From Roseburia sp. AF12-17LB (GTDB taxonomy: Bacteria; Bacillota; Clostridia; Lachnospirales; Lachnospiraceae): 64,000 nt of DNA. Below the pieces are notes generated by a model that did no database searches, was not told the DNA's origin, and worked only from the letters and a program-made list of their open reading frames with translations. The translations under genes and the position numbers were made by a program. The stretch lies in assembly GCF_003479605.1 (NCBI RefSeq), contig NZ_QUHR01000005.1, positions 1-64,000 on the forward strand. The letters are read 5' to 3'. This document shows positions 32,799 to 42,395 of the stretch, piece by piece. Every line of letters starts with the position of its first letter. The stretch's first letter is position 1.

Positions 32799-35621
32799 AT
32801 GAAATTAAAAAAGAAAACATGTGGAATCTTGGCAGTGTTACTGCTGCTGATGACTGTATTTACCGGAATGCAGGAAGTAATACCGGTACATGCAGAGGGA
32901 CTGAAGGTATCCATAAACGGAACGGAACTAGAGGATGGCAGATACTATGAATTCGGAGGAAGCAGAGGGAGTGGAACCATGAGTGAATGTGACCCGGCGG
33001 CTCTTCCGGGAGCATATATCTATTATAGTGCAGGTATAATGGAAGTAAAAGGAAGTGTAAAAATATATTCGAACGGAGGAAGTTCAACAGAAATCTTAAA
33101 GATTGAAAATGGAACCCTGACATTGAAAGGGGATGGTAACTTTTATTTGACAAATTATAATGATACAGAAACATTGGTTACAGGAACTGCAGATGCAGTA
33201 CTTAAGGCGGATGAATATACCGGAGATATTCAAGTTTCTGGAAGGGGTGGAAATGCTCTTATAAAGGGACTTTCTCTGGTGGATTTAAAAACCGCCGGGG
33301 AGATAACTTTAGATGCAGACGATGTTACTGGTGATGTATTTATCTCTGCCGGTTCAGTTAAGCTTGAGGCGGATCAGTTGGACATCTATTTATCAGGTGG
33401 AGCGGTGAAGTATCTGATAGAGGCAACGGATGAGCAGAACGGAGAAATCAGCCTGAAAAAGACTGGTTCCCTGAATTCGTTTGATCTGGTAAATGGAAAT
33501 AATATAAATGTAACAGAGGCATTTTTTAAAGCAACAGATACTTTCCTGTCATCCAATGGAAACAGTAATTCGAACAGTTCGAGTGGCAGGATAGTTCTTG
33601 TGGGTGAAACAATAGCAGAAGGCAATCTTGAATTAGAAACAGTAAAAGATGTAACAATCCGCGCAAAGAAGACTGCGGTAAAAGGAAATCTCGCTGTCAA
33701 TGCAGAAAATGGATATGGTGTTGAGATAACCAGTGAAGGGGGAGCGGTATCAACCGGAAGTACAGAGATTACGGCACCTTCATTAGTTGTTATGCTGCAG
33801 GCAAATGGAGATGCTGCCATAATCGAAGGAAATGCAAAGATAAATGCAAATAGAATATCCATGCAGAGTGCGAACAATGCAGCAATTGCAGGGGATGCAG
33901 ACCTTCAGGCACGAAATTACATTACACTTCTGGGAGCAGAAGGGCATTCTGTAATAGGGGGAAGCAACATTTTAATGAATGCAGCAGGCGGTGAGCTTTC
34001 CATATCCAGAACCGGAAGTGCTGCTACCGGTACTCCGCCACTTCTGGGAGGAACATTGCAGACGCAGAATGATATCGTAAAATATAGCGATGGCGGGGAA
34101 AACTGGGTACAGATAATGGCAACCGGCGAGACATATGATGTAGATAACTGTGAACATCCGATTTTAGCAGGATATTCCGGCAGATGTATGGTCTGTGGAG
34201 AATATGACATAGAATATGCAGAGCTGATTGGAACGGATGGAACGACTAAGAGAATGCTGAATGGAGACTTCGGTGGAACCGGAGCATATAATGATTTCAG
34301 ATACCTGGAAGATGGAGATACCATCAAATTTGTGAAAGATATTTATGGAAATGGAAGAACCGCAGCAATCGGAGACAGTAAAGCCGTAACCCTTGACCTG
34401 AACGGACATACATTGATTCTGGATACGATTTCCTCAGGGAACAATCTTACCATTGCAAATGGTAATTATAAGGGAAAGATTACCAATGGCGGTGTCGGAC
34501 TTACAAAGGAACTGACCTTTAAAAATGCAAAAGCAGCACTGACTGATTTACAGTGGATGACGAACAGTGGAGTAAAGCTTGAGGGAAGTGAAGTTACAGT
34601 ATCCGGAAATGACGGTTCTGGACGGTGCTGGTTAGAGAAGCTTACAATGGATGAAGATTCAAAGCTGGTATTAAAGAATGTGAGTCAGGGCATTTCGAAT
34701 TATGCCAACGTTGCTCTGGAAGAAAGTCTCGGAACAATCCGGGGATTCCTGCCAAAAGATTATTCTATTGCAAATAGGAAGAGAAATCCGGCAGATGTTG
34801 ATTACAGAAATACCATTGTGGATGCAGATGGTCAGATTGCCCAGAATGTGGAGCTTCGTTATCGTAAGATGACAGATGCAGATTTATCAGCAACATTGAA
34901 TCCAACGACCTATACTTATGATGGAACAGCAAAGGAACCGGAAGTACTTGTGGTATATGACGGACAGACACTGACAAAGGATACGGATTATACCGTTGCT
35001 TATTCGGATAACAAAAATGCAGGAAATGCAGAGGTAACAATAACAGGTATTGGAGTGTATCATGAAGCAGCACATCTGCAGTTTACGATAGGGAAGGCAG
35101 GTCAGGCGGCACCAACAGGACTGAAGGCTGTAAATACCAGTAAAACAGGTGCAAGTGATGGAGCCATTGAAAACCTGACTACTGCAATGGAATACAGCAC
35201 AGATGAAATTCATTGGATCAAGGTTACAGATGGTACAAAGATAAGCCAGCTTGCAGCAGGTGACTATTTCGTACGGTATGCAGAGACAGGAAACTATCTG
35301 ACTTCTGCATCTACAAAGGTGACAGTTGCCGTAAAGGAAGCCCCTTCCACTGGAAACGGTTCCAATCCAGGTGAAACCACAGGCAGTAATGGAACTACAG
35401 GCAGCACTGGAACGAACGGTTCCGGCACAGTAGCGGGAACTTCAAATAGAAGCAGCTCTGATGCAGCCGGTTCCAATACGGCAGCCCTGACGGGAACAAC
35501 ACAGAAGACTGCAACCATAAAAACTGGTGATGAAACACCGGTTGGAAGAATACTGCTTCTGATGTTTTCCGCAGCTGGATTGATGGTTGTGGCAGCTGCT
35601 GGCAGAAAGAAATATTGTTAA
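32799..35621 (+). CDS. large secreted/cell-surface protein with degenerate sorting signal
   Basis: A 940-residue exported protein. The signal peptide covers about 1-32. A long repetitive beta-rich region (about 35-450) looks like a carbohydrate-dependent or solenoid adhesin, rich in Gly/Asn/Ala with recurring NAxN/xITxxA strands. A Cys-containing CEHPILAGYSGRCMVCGEYD segment and a second solenoid follow. A domain with YTYDGTAKEPEVLVVYDG belongs to the MBG/YDG-type stalk modules. A Gly/Ser/Thr-rich linker, KTGDETP, a hydrophobic helix and GRKKYC end it: a sortase-type C-terminus lacking the usual LPx. Expression is probably controlled by the divergent two-component system. Confidence 0.8.
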   Translation: MKLKKKTCGILAVLLLLMTVFTGMQEVIPVHAEGLKVSINGTELEDGRYYEFGGSRGSGTMSECDPAALPGAYIYYSAGIMEVKGSVKIYSNGGSSTEILKIENGTLTLKGDGNFYLTNYNDTETLVTGTADAVLKADEYTGDIQVSGRGGNALIKGLSLVDLKTAGEITLDADDVTGDVFISAGSVKLEADQLDIYLSGGAVKYLIEATDEQNGEISLKKTGSLNSFDLVNGNNINVTEAFFKATDTFLSSNGNSNSNSSSGRIVLVGETIAEGNLELETVKDVTIRAKKTAVKGNLAVNAENGYGVEITSEGGAVSTGSTEITAPSLVVMLQANGDAAIIEGNAKINANRISMQSANNAAIAGDADLQARNYITLLGAEGHSVIGGSNILMNAAGGELSISRTGSAATGTPPLLGGTLQTQNDIVKYSDGGENWVQIMATGETYDVDNCEHPILAGYSGRCMVCGEYDIEYAELIGTDGTTKRMLNGDFGGTGAYNDFRYLEDGDTIKFVKDIYGNGRTAAIGDSKAVTLDLNGHTLILDTISSGNNLTIANGNYKGKITNGGVGLTKELTFKNAKAALTDLQWMTNSGVKLEGSEVTVSGNDGSGRCWLEKLTMDEDSKLVLKNVSQGISNYANVALEESLGTIRGFLPKDYSIANRKRNPADVDYRNTIVDADGQIAQNVELRYRKMTDADLSATLNPTTYTYDGTAKEPEVLVVYDGQTLTKDTDYTVAYSDNKNAGNAEVTITGIGVYHEAAHLQFTIGKAGQAAPTGLKAVNTSKTGASDGAIENLTTAMEYSTDEIHWIKVTDGTKISQLAAGDYFVRYAETGNYLTSASTKVTVAVKEAPSTGNGSNPGETTGSNGTTGSTGTNGSGTVAGTSNRSSSDAAGSNTAALTGTTQKTATIKTGDETPVGRILLLMFSAAGLMVVAAAGRKKYC

Positions 35622-36475
35622 TTGTTTAAGAAGGCACGCAGCGCATCCTTTTGTGCTTTATAATCACTGATTCCTAAATCATAAAGCTCCTGCATGATTT
35701 TCGGGTCAGTGGTAAAAGTGCCAATCTTAACCTGATGGGACGGTGCAAAGAGAAATGCCCGTCCTTCTTTTTGTAATTTTGCAGCAACTTCTACCGAGTG
35801 CCGGTAATTTAAGTGTCTGTTATCAATTGCAGTAATCGTATTTGGAAATTTCCGTAGCATCTTTTTGTAAAGAAAACGGTAACTCTCCGGCTGCTTGACA
35901 TAGCCAAGTGGACGGCAGTAGATAATTACTACCTTGTCGCAGCCATCTGCAATGGCACGTTCAACCGGAATGGAATCTGCAACACCGCCATCATAGTAAT
36001 AATTGCCGTGAAAAGAAATCGGTTTGCAGAAGCCCGGAAGGGCACAGGTTGCCATAATGCCGCGGTAGTCATCACGGCCTAAATCTTCTTTGGAAAAATA
36101 TTCTGCCTTTCCGGTGGCAGCATTGGTTGCCGGAAAATGAAATTCACTTGGATTTGCTGCTAAGGCATCATAATCCAGCGGGTCGTTTCCTGTGGAATTG
36201 GTTAAGGTTCCGTAAATATATTGAAGTCCGAAGAGAGAACCGGTTTTAATCAGATTTTTGATACTGATGTAGCGGGGGTCTTTTACATGCTCTATATAGA
36301 AACGCAGATTACGACCACGTTGCCCGGCAAGGTAAGAAGCAGTATTTGCCGCACCGGCAGATACCCCCATACAATAATCAAATGTAACATTGTCGTCTAA
36401 GAAGGCATCCAGAATTCCAGCACTGTAAGCGCATTTCATACCGCCGCCTTCTACAATCAATCCAGACTTTTCCAT
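35618..36475 (-). CDS. patatin-like phospholipase family protein
   Basis: A 285-residue cytosolic or peripheral patatin-like acyl hydrolase. The oxyanion loop EGGGMKCAYSAG (9-20), the nucleophile motif GVSAG (37-41, Ser39) and the DGGV segment carrying the dyad aspartate near residue 170 are intact. Members hydrolyse phospholipid or lipid acyl esters. AAGAGGTG precedes the ATG at 36475; the upstream in-frame ATG at 36553 lacks a Shine-Dalgarno and would overlap the promoter. Its end overlaps the convergent surface-protein gene by 4 nt. YjjU/RssA-like short members are the nearest recalled relatives. Confidence 0.9.
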   Translation of the reverse strand: MEKSGLIVEGGGMKCAYSAGILDAFLDDNVTFDYCMGVSAGAANTASYLAGQRGRNLRFYIEHVKDPRYISIKNLIKTGSLFGLQYIYGTLTNSTGNDPLDYDALAANPSEFHFPATNAATGKAEYFSKEDLGRDDYRGIMATCALPGFCKPISFHGNYYYDGGVADSIPVERAIADGCDKVVIIYCRPLGYVKQPESYRFLYKKMLRKFPNTITAIDNRHLNYRHSVEVAAKLQKEGRAFLFAPSHQVKIGTFTTDPKIMQELYDLGISDYKAQKDALRAFLNN

Positions 36476-36518
36476 GATATCACCTCTTGAGATATACTTC
36501 GTTAATTTTTTCACATAT

Positions 36519-36546
36519 AGTTTAGCACATTGAAGAAGAAAGTCAA
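36519..36546 (-). promoter_or_regulatory. promoter of the patatin gene
   Basis: On the minus strand TTGACT (36546-36541), a 16-bp spacer and TAAACT (36524-36519), 44 bp before the ATG. Confidence 0.55.
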
Positions 36547-36589
36547 AATACACTTTTTATTGTATGTATATTCCGGAAAAATATATGAG

Positions 36590-36662
36590 TTTGCGGCATT
36601 CGGGCTGCTACCCATATGTCACTGCATTGTTAATATATGGGTAGCAGCACGAATGCCACAAA
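36590..36662. repeat. long imperfect stem-loop (28-nt arms) between divergent promoters
   Basis: Left arm 36590-36617 pairs with right arm 36635-36662 at 26 of 28 positions. The innermost 14 bp GCTGCTACCCATAT/ATATGGGTAGCAGC is perfect, then one mismatch, GGCATTCG/CGAATGCC, one mismatch, TTTG/CAAA. The loop is 17 nt. No T-run follows. It lies between the divergent patatin and dnaE promoters, where a terminator would serve no coding transcript. Confidence 0.8.
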
Positions 36663-36710
36663 TTGATATAATTTCCCCGGAATAATCCACACAGAATCTC
36701 CTTCCGGTCG

Positions 36711-36739
36711 TTGAAACCTTCCGCAAAAAACGTTATAAT
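36711..36739 (+). promoter_or_regulatory. promoter of dnaE
   Basis: TTGAAA (36711-36716), a 17-bp spacer and a perfect TATAAT (36734-36739), 55 bp before the ATG. Confidence 0.75.
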
Positions 36740-36793
36740 ATGAGACAGTGATAAAAGGCGAAGAATAGAAACAGCGGAAGAGAGGAAACGGGA

Positions 36794-39700
36794 ATGGCAT
36801 TTGCCCATTTACATGTACATACAGAATACAGTCTGTTAGACGGTTCAAATAAAATAAAAGAATATGTGGAGAAAATCAAGGCACTTGGCATGACAGCAGG
36901 GGCGATTACCGACCATGGTGTTATGTATGGTGTCATTGATTTCTATAAGGCAGCCAGGGAGGCGGGAATTAACCCGGTTCTTGGCTGTGAAGTCTATGTG
37001 GCTCCCGGCTCGAGATTAGACCGCGAGATGGTACATGGAGAGGACAGATACTATCATCTTGTGCTTCTGGCAGAGAATAACACAGGCTATAGCAATCTGA
37101 TGAAAATTGTATCCAAAGGCTTTGTGGAGGGATACTATTATAAGCCGCGTGTGGACATGGAAGTGTTAAAAAAATACCATGAGGGAATTATTGCCCTAAG
37201 TGCCTGTCTGGCAGGTGAAGTACAGCGTAATCTGGTACGTGGAATGTATGAAGAAGCAAAAGAAGTAGCTTACCGCTATGAACGCTGTTTTGGAAAAGGC
37301 AATTTCTTTTTAGAGCTGCAGGATCATGGAATTCCGGAGCAGAAGCTGGTAAACCAGCAGCTTCTTCGCATGAGTCAGGAGACCGGAATTGAGCTGGTGG
37401 CAACCAATGACGTGCATTACACCAATGCAGAGGATGCAGAGCCTCATGACATCCTGCTCTGCCTTCAGACCGGAAAAAAATTAGCGGACGAAGACAGAAT
37501 GCGTTATGAAGGCGGACAGTATTATGTCAAATCCGAAGAGGAAATGAAATCACTTTTTCCATATGCACTGCAGGCACTGGAAAATACCCAGAAGATTGCA
37601 GACCGCTGTCATGTGGAAATTGAATTCGGACATACCAAGGTGCCGCATTTTGAGGTGCCGGAAGGCTATGATTCCTGGACTTATTTAAATAAATTGTGTC
37701 ATGAAGGACTGGATAAGCGGTATGGAGCCGATGCACCAAAATATTTACAGAAATTAGATGACGAGCTTGCCGTTATTAAAAATATGGGATATGTGGACTA
37801 TTTCCTGATTGTGTGGGACTTTATCCATTATGCGAGAGAGCATGATATTATGGTGGGACCGGGACGAGGCAGTGCCGCAGGAAGCCTTGTTTCTTACACC
37901 ACCGGAATTACAGATATTGACCCGGTTCGTTACAATCTGATTTTTGAGCGTTTCTTAAATCCGGAACGTGTATCTATGCCCGATATTGATGTGGATTTCT
38001 GCTTTGAACGAAGACAGGAAGTTATTGATTATGTGGTAGAAAAATATGGCAAGGACTGTGTGACACAGATTGTAACCTTTGGTACGCTGGCAGCCCGTGG
38101 AGTAATCCGTGATGTGGGGCGTGTCATGGATTTGCCTTATAATTTTGTAGATACGATTGCCAAGGCAATTCCAAATGAACTGGGAATTACCATTGATAAG
38201 GCACTGATGATGAACCCGGAGCTCCGGGGCATGTATGAATCCGACGAGTCGGTAAAGAAACTTATCGATATGTCAAGAAGATTAGAAGGTCTGCCGAGGC
38301 ATACGTCCATGCATGCAGCAGGCGTGGTAATCAGCCAGAAACCAATGGATGAATATGTTCCGTTGTCAAGAGCATCCGATGGCACCATAACCACACAGTT
38401 TACCATGACTACCATTGAAGAATTAGGACTTCTGAAAATGGATTTCTTAGGACTCCGGACACTGACTGTAATCCAGAATGCAGTCCGTCTTGCAGAAAAG
38501 AGCAGCGGTAAAAAAATTGATATGAATGCCATTGATTATAACGATAAGAAAGTGCTAGACTCTCTTGGAACCGGCAAAACCGATGGTGTCTTCCAGTTGG
38601 AAAGTGCCGGAATGAAGAACTTCATGAAGGAGTTAAAGCCACAGAGCTTAGAGGATGTTATCGCAGGCATTTCTCTTTACCGTCCGGGTCCAATGGACTT
38701 TATTCCGGCTTATATCAAGGGAAAAGACCACCCGGAAAGCATTACCTATGACTGCCCGGAATTGGAGCCGATTCTGGCACCGACCTATGGCTGTATCGTA
38801 TATCAGGAACAGGTTATGCAGATTGTACGTGACCTCGCCGGTTATACATGGGGCAGATCTGACCTGGTGCGCCGTGCCATGTCTAAGAAAAAAGGCAAGG
38901 TAATGGAGCAGGAGCGGAAGAACTTTGTCTATGGTAATCCGGAAGAAAATGTTCCGGGCTGTATTGCAAGAGGAATCGATGAGAAAGTGGCAAACAAGAT
39001 TTATGATAACATGATTGACTTTGCCAAATACGCATTTAATAAATCCCATGCGGCAGCTTATGCAGTGGTTGCATATCAGACCGCATATTTGAAATACTAT
39101 TATCCGGTAGAGTTTATGGCAGCGTTAATGACATCAGTCTTAGACAATACTTCCAAAGTCTCAGAATATATCTACACCTGCCGCCAGATGGGAATCGCAA
39201 TTCTGCCGCCGGATATCAATGAAGGCGAGGGTGGTTTCTCCGTATCCGGTCAGGCAATCCGCTATGGACTTTCTGCCATTAAGAGTATCGGAAGACCGGT
39301 GATTGATGCCATTGTGGAGGAGCGTAAAATCCGTGGGCCGTTTACCACGTTAAAGGATTTTATTACAAGACTTTCCGGAAGAGAAGTGAATAAACGGACC
39401 ATAGAAAACTTTATCAAAGCGGGAGCCTTAGACGGACTGGAAGGAAACCGCCGTCAGAAGATGATGATATACGGTTCTCTTTTGGATGCACTGAATCAGG
39501 AAAAGAAGACCACAATGGCTGGTCAGATGACACTTTTTGATATTGCACCGGAAGAGGACAAGGCAGAGTACGAAATCAAGCTTCCGGATGTAGAAGAGTA
39601 TGACAAAGAAGTGCTTCTTGGCTTTGAAAAGGAAGTTCTGGGCATATATATCAGCGGACATCCGCTGGAAGAATATATGGAGCGTTTAAAGAAGAATACC

Positions 39701-40255
39701 AATGCCGTTACCACAGACTTTATACTGGATGAAGAGACCGGAACCCTTAAGGTATCGGATGGCGCAAAGGTGTGTATCGGTGGAATGATTACCGATAAAG
39801 TCATCAAGTATACCAAGAATAATAAGGCAATGGCATTTATTACGTTAGAAGATCTGGTGGGAACAGTGGAAATCATCATTTTCCCGAAGGATTATGAGCG
39901 TTATGCAAAATATCTTGAAAATGATGCCAAAGTATTTGTGGAAGGCCGTGTAACTGCAGAAGAAGACCGCAACGGCAAGCTTATTTGTGAGAAAATCATT
40001 TCCTTTGATGAAGTGAAACGGGAGCTGTGGCTGCAGTTTCCAAGTAAGAGCGATTTCGAAGAAAAAGAAGGTGCTCTTTATGGAAAAATGATGGATGCCG
40101 ATGGCTCAGAGCATGTCGTTATTTATCTTGCAGCAGAAAAACAGATGAAGCGTCTGCCGGAAAACAGAAATGTTGCAATTACAAAAGAGCTTTTAGAAGA
40201 TCTTGGGAATTTCTTAGGTAAAGATAATGTAAAAGTTGTAGAAAAGTCGTTGTAG
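36794..40255 (+). CDS. dnaE: DNA polymerase III subunit alpha (DnaE)
   Basis: An 1153-residue replicative C-family polymerase. The N-terminal PHP domain starts with FAHLHVHTEYSLLDG. The palm carries GPGRGSAAGS and the catalytic PDIDVDF segment near residue 400, and MHAAGVVIS and the fingers (PLYRPGPMDFI-like) follow. A tandem helix-hairpin-helix region precedes a C-terminal OB fold (VCIGGMITDKVIKYTKNNK). There is no inserted 3'-5' exonuclease, so it is DnaE1-type rather than PolC. GAGAGGA precedes the ATG. pfkA follows with its own promoter, a gene order recalled from other Clostridia. Confidence 0.97.
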   Translation: MAFAHLHVHTEYSLLDGSNKIKEYVEKIKALGMTAGAITDHGVMYGVIDFYKAAREAGINPVLGCEVYVAPGSRLDREMVHGEDRYYHLVLLAENNTGYSNLMKIVSKGFVEGYYYKPRVDMEVLKKYHEGIIALSACLAGEVQRNLVRGMYEEAKEVAYRYERCFGKGNFFLELQDHGIPEQKLVNQQLLRMSQETGIELVATNDVHYTNAEDAEPHDILLCLQTGKKLADEDRMRYEGGQYYVKSEEEMKSLFPYALQALENTQKIADRCHVEIEFGHTKVPHFEVPEGYDSWTYLNKLCHEGLDKRYGADAPKYLQKLDDELAVIKNMGYVDYFLIVWDFIHYAREHDIMVGPGRGSAAGSLVSYTTGITDIDPVRYNLIFERFLNPERVSMPDIDVDFCFERRQEVIDYVVEKYGKDCVTQIVTFGTLAARGVIRDVGRVMDLPYNFVDTIAKAIPNELGITIDKALMMNPELRGMYESDESVKKLIDMSRRLEGLPRHTSMHAAGVVISQKPMDEYVPLSRASDGTITTQFTMTTIEELGLLKMDFLGLRTLTVIQNAVRLAEKSSGKKIDMNAIDYNDKKVLDSLGTGKTDGVFQLESAGMKNFMKELKPQSLEDVIAGISLYRPGPMDFIPAYIKGKDHPESITYDCPELEPILAPTYGCIVYQEQVMQIVRDLAGYTWGRSDLVRRAMSKKKGKVMEQERKNFVYGNPEENVPGCIARGIDEKVANKIYDNMIDFAKYAFNKSHAAAYAVVAYQTAYLKYYYPVEFMAALMTSVLDNTSKVSEYIYTCRQMGIAILPPDINEGEGGFSVSGQAIRYGLSAIKSIGRPVIDAIVEERKIRGPFTTLKDFITRLSGREVNKRTIENFIKAGALDGLEGNRRQKMMIYGSLLDALNQEKKTTMAGQMTLFDIAPEEDKAEYEIKLPDVEEYDKEVLLGFEKEVLGIYISGHPLEEYMERLKKNTNAVTTDFILDEETGTLKVSDGAKVCIGGMITDKVIKYTKNNKAMAFITLEDLVGTVEIIIFPKDYERYAKYLENDAKVFVEGRVTAEEDRNGKLICEKIISFDEVKRELWLQFPSKSDFEEKEGALYGKMMDADGSEHVVIYLAAEKQMKRLPENRNVAITKELLEDLGNFLGKDNVKVVEKSL

Positions 40256-40258
40256 CCA

Positions 40259-40287
40259 TTGCAAAACCACAGTTTAAGGATTAGAAT
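40259..40287 (+). promoter_or_regulatory. promoter of pfkA
   Basis: TTGCAA (40259-40264), a 17-bp spacer and TAGAAT (40282-40287), in the 88-bp dnaE-pfkA gap. AGGAGG precedes the pfkA ATG. Confidence 0.55.
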
Positions 40288-40343
40288 AAAAATGATTGGA
40301 TAAAGAACAAAGAGAAGTGTTTACATATAGGAGGTAACAGGGA

Positions 40344-41318
40344 ATGTCAAAAGAAATTCAGACAATTGGTGTTTTAACCAGTGGCGGGGATGCTCCGGGC
40401 ATGAACGCTGCTATCCGTGCGGTAGTAAGGGAAGCTATTGCAAAGGGAAAGAAAGTAAAAGGAATTAAGAGAGGTTATGCAGGTCTTTTGCAGGAAGAGA
40501 TTATTGATATGGAAGCAAAAGATGTAGCAGACATTATCCAGAGAGGTGGAACAATTTTACAGACTGCACGTTGTCAGGAATTCGTAACACCGGAAGGACA
40601 GCAGAAGGGTGCTGAAATCTGCAGAAAACATGGCATTGATGGAATTATCGTAATCGGTGGAGACGGTTCCTTTAAGGGCGCACAGAAGCTGGCAGCACTT
40701 GGAATCAACACCATCGGATTACCGGGAACCATTGACCTTGATATTTCCTGTACCGATTATACCATCGGTTTTGATACCGCAGTAAATACTGCCATGGAAG
40801 CCATTGATAAGGTACGTGATACCTCAACCTCCCATGAGCGCTGCTCCATCATTGAAGTAATGGGCAGAGGCGCAGGCTACATTGCACTGTGGTGTGGTAT
40901 TGCCAATGGAGCAGAGGATATCCTGCTTCCGGAGAAATATGATTATGACGAGCAGAAGCTTGTAAATAATATTATAGAGAACAGAAAACGTGGAAAGCAG
41001 CATCATATTATTGTAAATGCAGAAGGTATCGGTCATTCCGCAAGCATGGCAAAGAGAATTGAAGCAGCAACCGGAGTTGAAACCAGAGCGACCATCTTAG
41101 GACATATGCAGCGTGGTGGAAGCCCGACCTGTAAAGACCGTGTTTATGCATCTACCATGGGATGCATTGCCGTAGATTTGCTGTGCGAAGGCAAATCCAA
41201 CCGTCTTGTAGCATATAAAAATGGTGAATTCGTAGATTATGATATTGACGAGGCACTGGCAATGACCAAATCCATTCCGGAATATCAGTATGAAATCTGT
41301 AGAAATCTTTCCAGATAG
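40344..41318 (+). CDS. pfkA: ATP-dependent 6-phosphofructokinase
   Basis: A 324-residue glycolytic kinase phosphorylating fructose 6-phosphate. SGGDAPGMNAAIR at the N-terminus, GGDGSFKGA with Gly at the ATP-type position, and PGTIDLDI (Gly before TID, not Lys as in PPi enzymes) assign it to ATP-PFK. The usual GTIDND reads GTIDLD: both catalytic aspartates remain and only the intervening Asn is Leu. MGRGAGYIA and GHMQRGGSP are present. Genes for a SpoU methyltransferase and a short conserved protein follow closely (9 and 3 bp), suggesting an operon. Confidence 0.97.
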   Translation: MSKEIQTIGVLTSGGDAPGMNAAIRAVVREAIAKGKKVKGIKRGYAGLLQEEIIDMEAKDVADIIQRGGTILQTARCQEFVTPEGQQKGAEICRKHGIDGIIVIGGDGSFKGAQKLAALGINTIGLPGTIDLDISCTDYTIGFDTAVNTAMEAIDKVRDTSTSHERCSIIEVMGRGAGYIALWCGIANGAEDILLPEKYDYDEQKLVNNIIENRKRGKQHHIIVNAEGIGHSASMAKRIEAATGVETRATILGHMQRGGSPTCKDRVYASTMGCIAVDLLCEGKSNRLVAYKNGEFVDYDIDEALAMTKSIPEYQYEICRNLSR

Positions 41319-41327
41319 GATGTTATT

Positions 41328-42101
41328 ATGATTACCAGTACAGCAAATCCGCAGGTAAAAAATTTAATTCAGTTAGTAAAAAAAGCCAAAGTTCGTAATG
41401 AACAGAGGCTTTTTGTTGTGGAAGGAATCCGTATGTTCCGGGAAATCCCGGAAGGCTGGCTTGATAGAATTTATGTTTCCGAGCATTTCATGGAAGAGGA
41501 ATCCCATGTAAAAGTTCTGCAGGGGAAAAATTATGAAGTACTTGCCAATCATGTGTTTGAAAGTGTGTCCGATACCAAGACACCGCAGGGAATCCTTTGT
41601 CTTGTGAAAATGCCGGATTATACCTTAGAAGAAGTAATACCAAAGGAAAATGCCCATCTTCTGATTCTTGAAAGTATTCAGGATCCGGGCAATTTAGGCA
41701 CGATGTTCCGAACCGGAGAGGGAGCGGGAATCAGCGGAATTATCATGAACCGCACCACTGTAGATGTTTTTAATCCAAAGACCATCCGCTCCACTATGGG
41801 CAGTATCTTTCGCGTACCATTTTTCGTGACGGAAAACCTGCAGGATATATTGATGCAGTTAAAGTCCCGGAAAATAAAGCTTTACAGTGCCCATCTGCAG
41901 GGCAGTGTTTCTTATGAGGAGCCGGATTATAAAGAACCCACAGGCTTTTTAATTGGAAATGAAGGAAATGGATTATCGGATGAGATTGCCAGAATGGCAG
42001 ATACCTATATCCACATTCCAATGGCAGGAAAAGTAGAATCACTGAATGCAGCAATTGCGGCAACACTGCTGATGTATGAGGCAGCACGCCAGAGGAGGTA
42101 A
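41328..42101 (+). CDS. TrmH/SpoU-family RNA 2'-O-methyltransferase
   Basis: A 257-residue SPOUT-class methyltransferase. The N-terminal substrate-binding domain (NPQVKNLIQLVKKAKVRNEQRLFVVEG) is the L30e-like fold of the rRNA/tRNA 2'-O-ribose methylases. The trefoil-knot motifs are LESIQDPGNLGTMFRT (motif 1, Asn and Arg conserved), IGNEGNGLSD (motif 2) and IPMAGKVESLNAAIAATLLMYEA (motif 3). SAM is the donor; whether the target is 23S rRNA or tRNA is not decidable here. It is 9 bp after pfkA. Confidence 0.93.
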   Translation: MITSTANPQVKNLIQLVKKAKVRNEQRLFVVEGIRMFREIPEGWLDRIYVSEHFMEEESHVKVLQGKNYEVLANHVFESVSDTKTPQGILCLVKMPDYTLEEVIPKENAHLLILESIQDPGNLGTMFRTGEGAGISGIIMNRTTVDVFNPKTIRSTMGSIFRVPFFVTENLQDILMQLKSRKIKLYSAHLQGSVSYEEPDYKEPTGFLIGNEGNGLSDEIARMADTYIHIPMAGKVESLNAAIAATLLMYEAARQRR

Positions 42102-42104
42102 GGG

Positions 42105-42371
42105 ATGTTCCGGTTATGGGCAAAAGAATTTAAAGACAATCATATGTTAAAGGATACCACCATCTGTGATGACTCCGGGGATACCAGAACCCATAAGGTG
42201 TTCCGGGCATTAGATGAGGTGTGCTATACCTTTGATTTGGGAAAACCAATCTGGTTAGACCGCAATGTGGATGAATTTAAGCGGCATGCAAAGACCAGGT
42301 TTTATCAGGATAATTTTGTGGAAGAAATTGAATTTGATTTTTTGGAAATTCATGTGATTGAAGAGGATTAA
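42105..42371 (+). CDS. conserved hypothetical protein, 88 aa
   Basis: A small soluble protein starting MFRLWAKEFKDNHMLKDT. It is acidic, without membrane segments or recognised motifs except a conserved-looking CYTFDLGKPIWLDRNVDEFK stretch and a C-terminal EEIEFDFLEIHVIEED. I recall similar short proteins next to methyltransferase or regulatory genes in Clostridia, but have no function to offer. It starts 3 bp after the methyltransferase stop, with an AGGAGG within that gene's end, and precedes niaR by 24 bp. It is therefore almost surely translated as part of the operon. Confidence 0.8.
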   Translation: MFRLWAKEFKDNHMLKDTTICDDSGDTRTHKVFRALDEVCYTFDLGKPIWLDRNVDEFKRHAKTRFYQDNFVEEIEFDFLEIHVIEED

Positions 42372-42395
42372 GTAACTGTGTCAGGAGGAAAGAAA

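Noticed and set aside
33386..33877. 163-codon minus-strand frame inside the surface-protein gene
   Set aside because: Phe/Ser-rich translation opposite a strongly coding frame, no ribosome binding site; a shadow.
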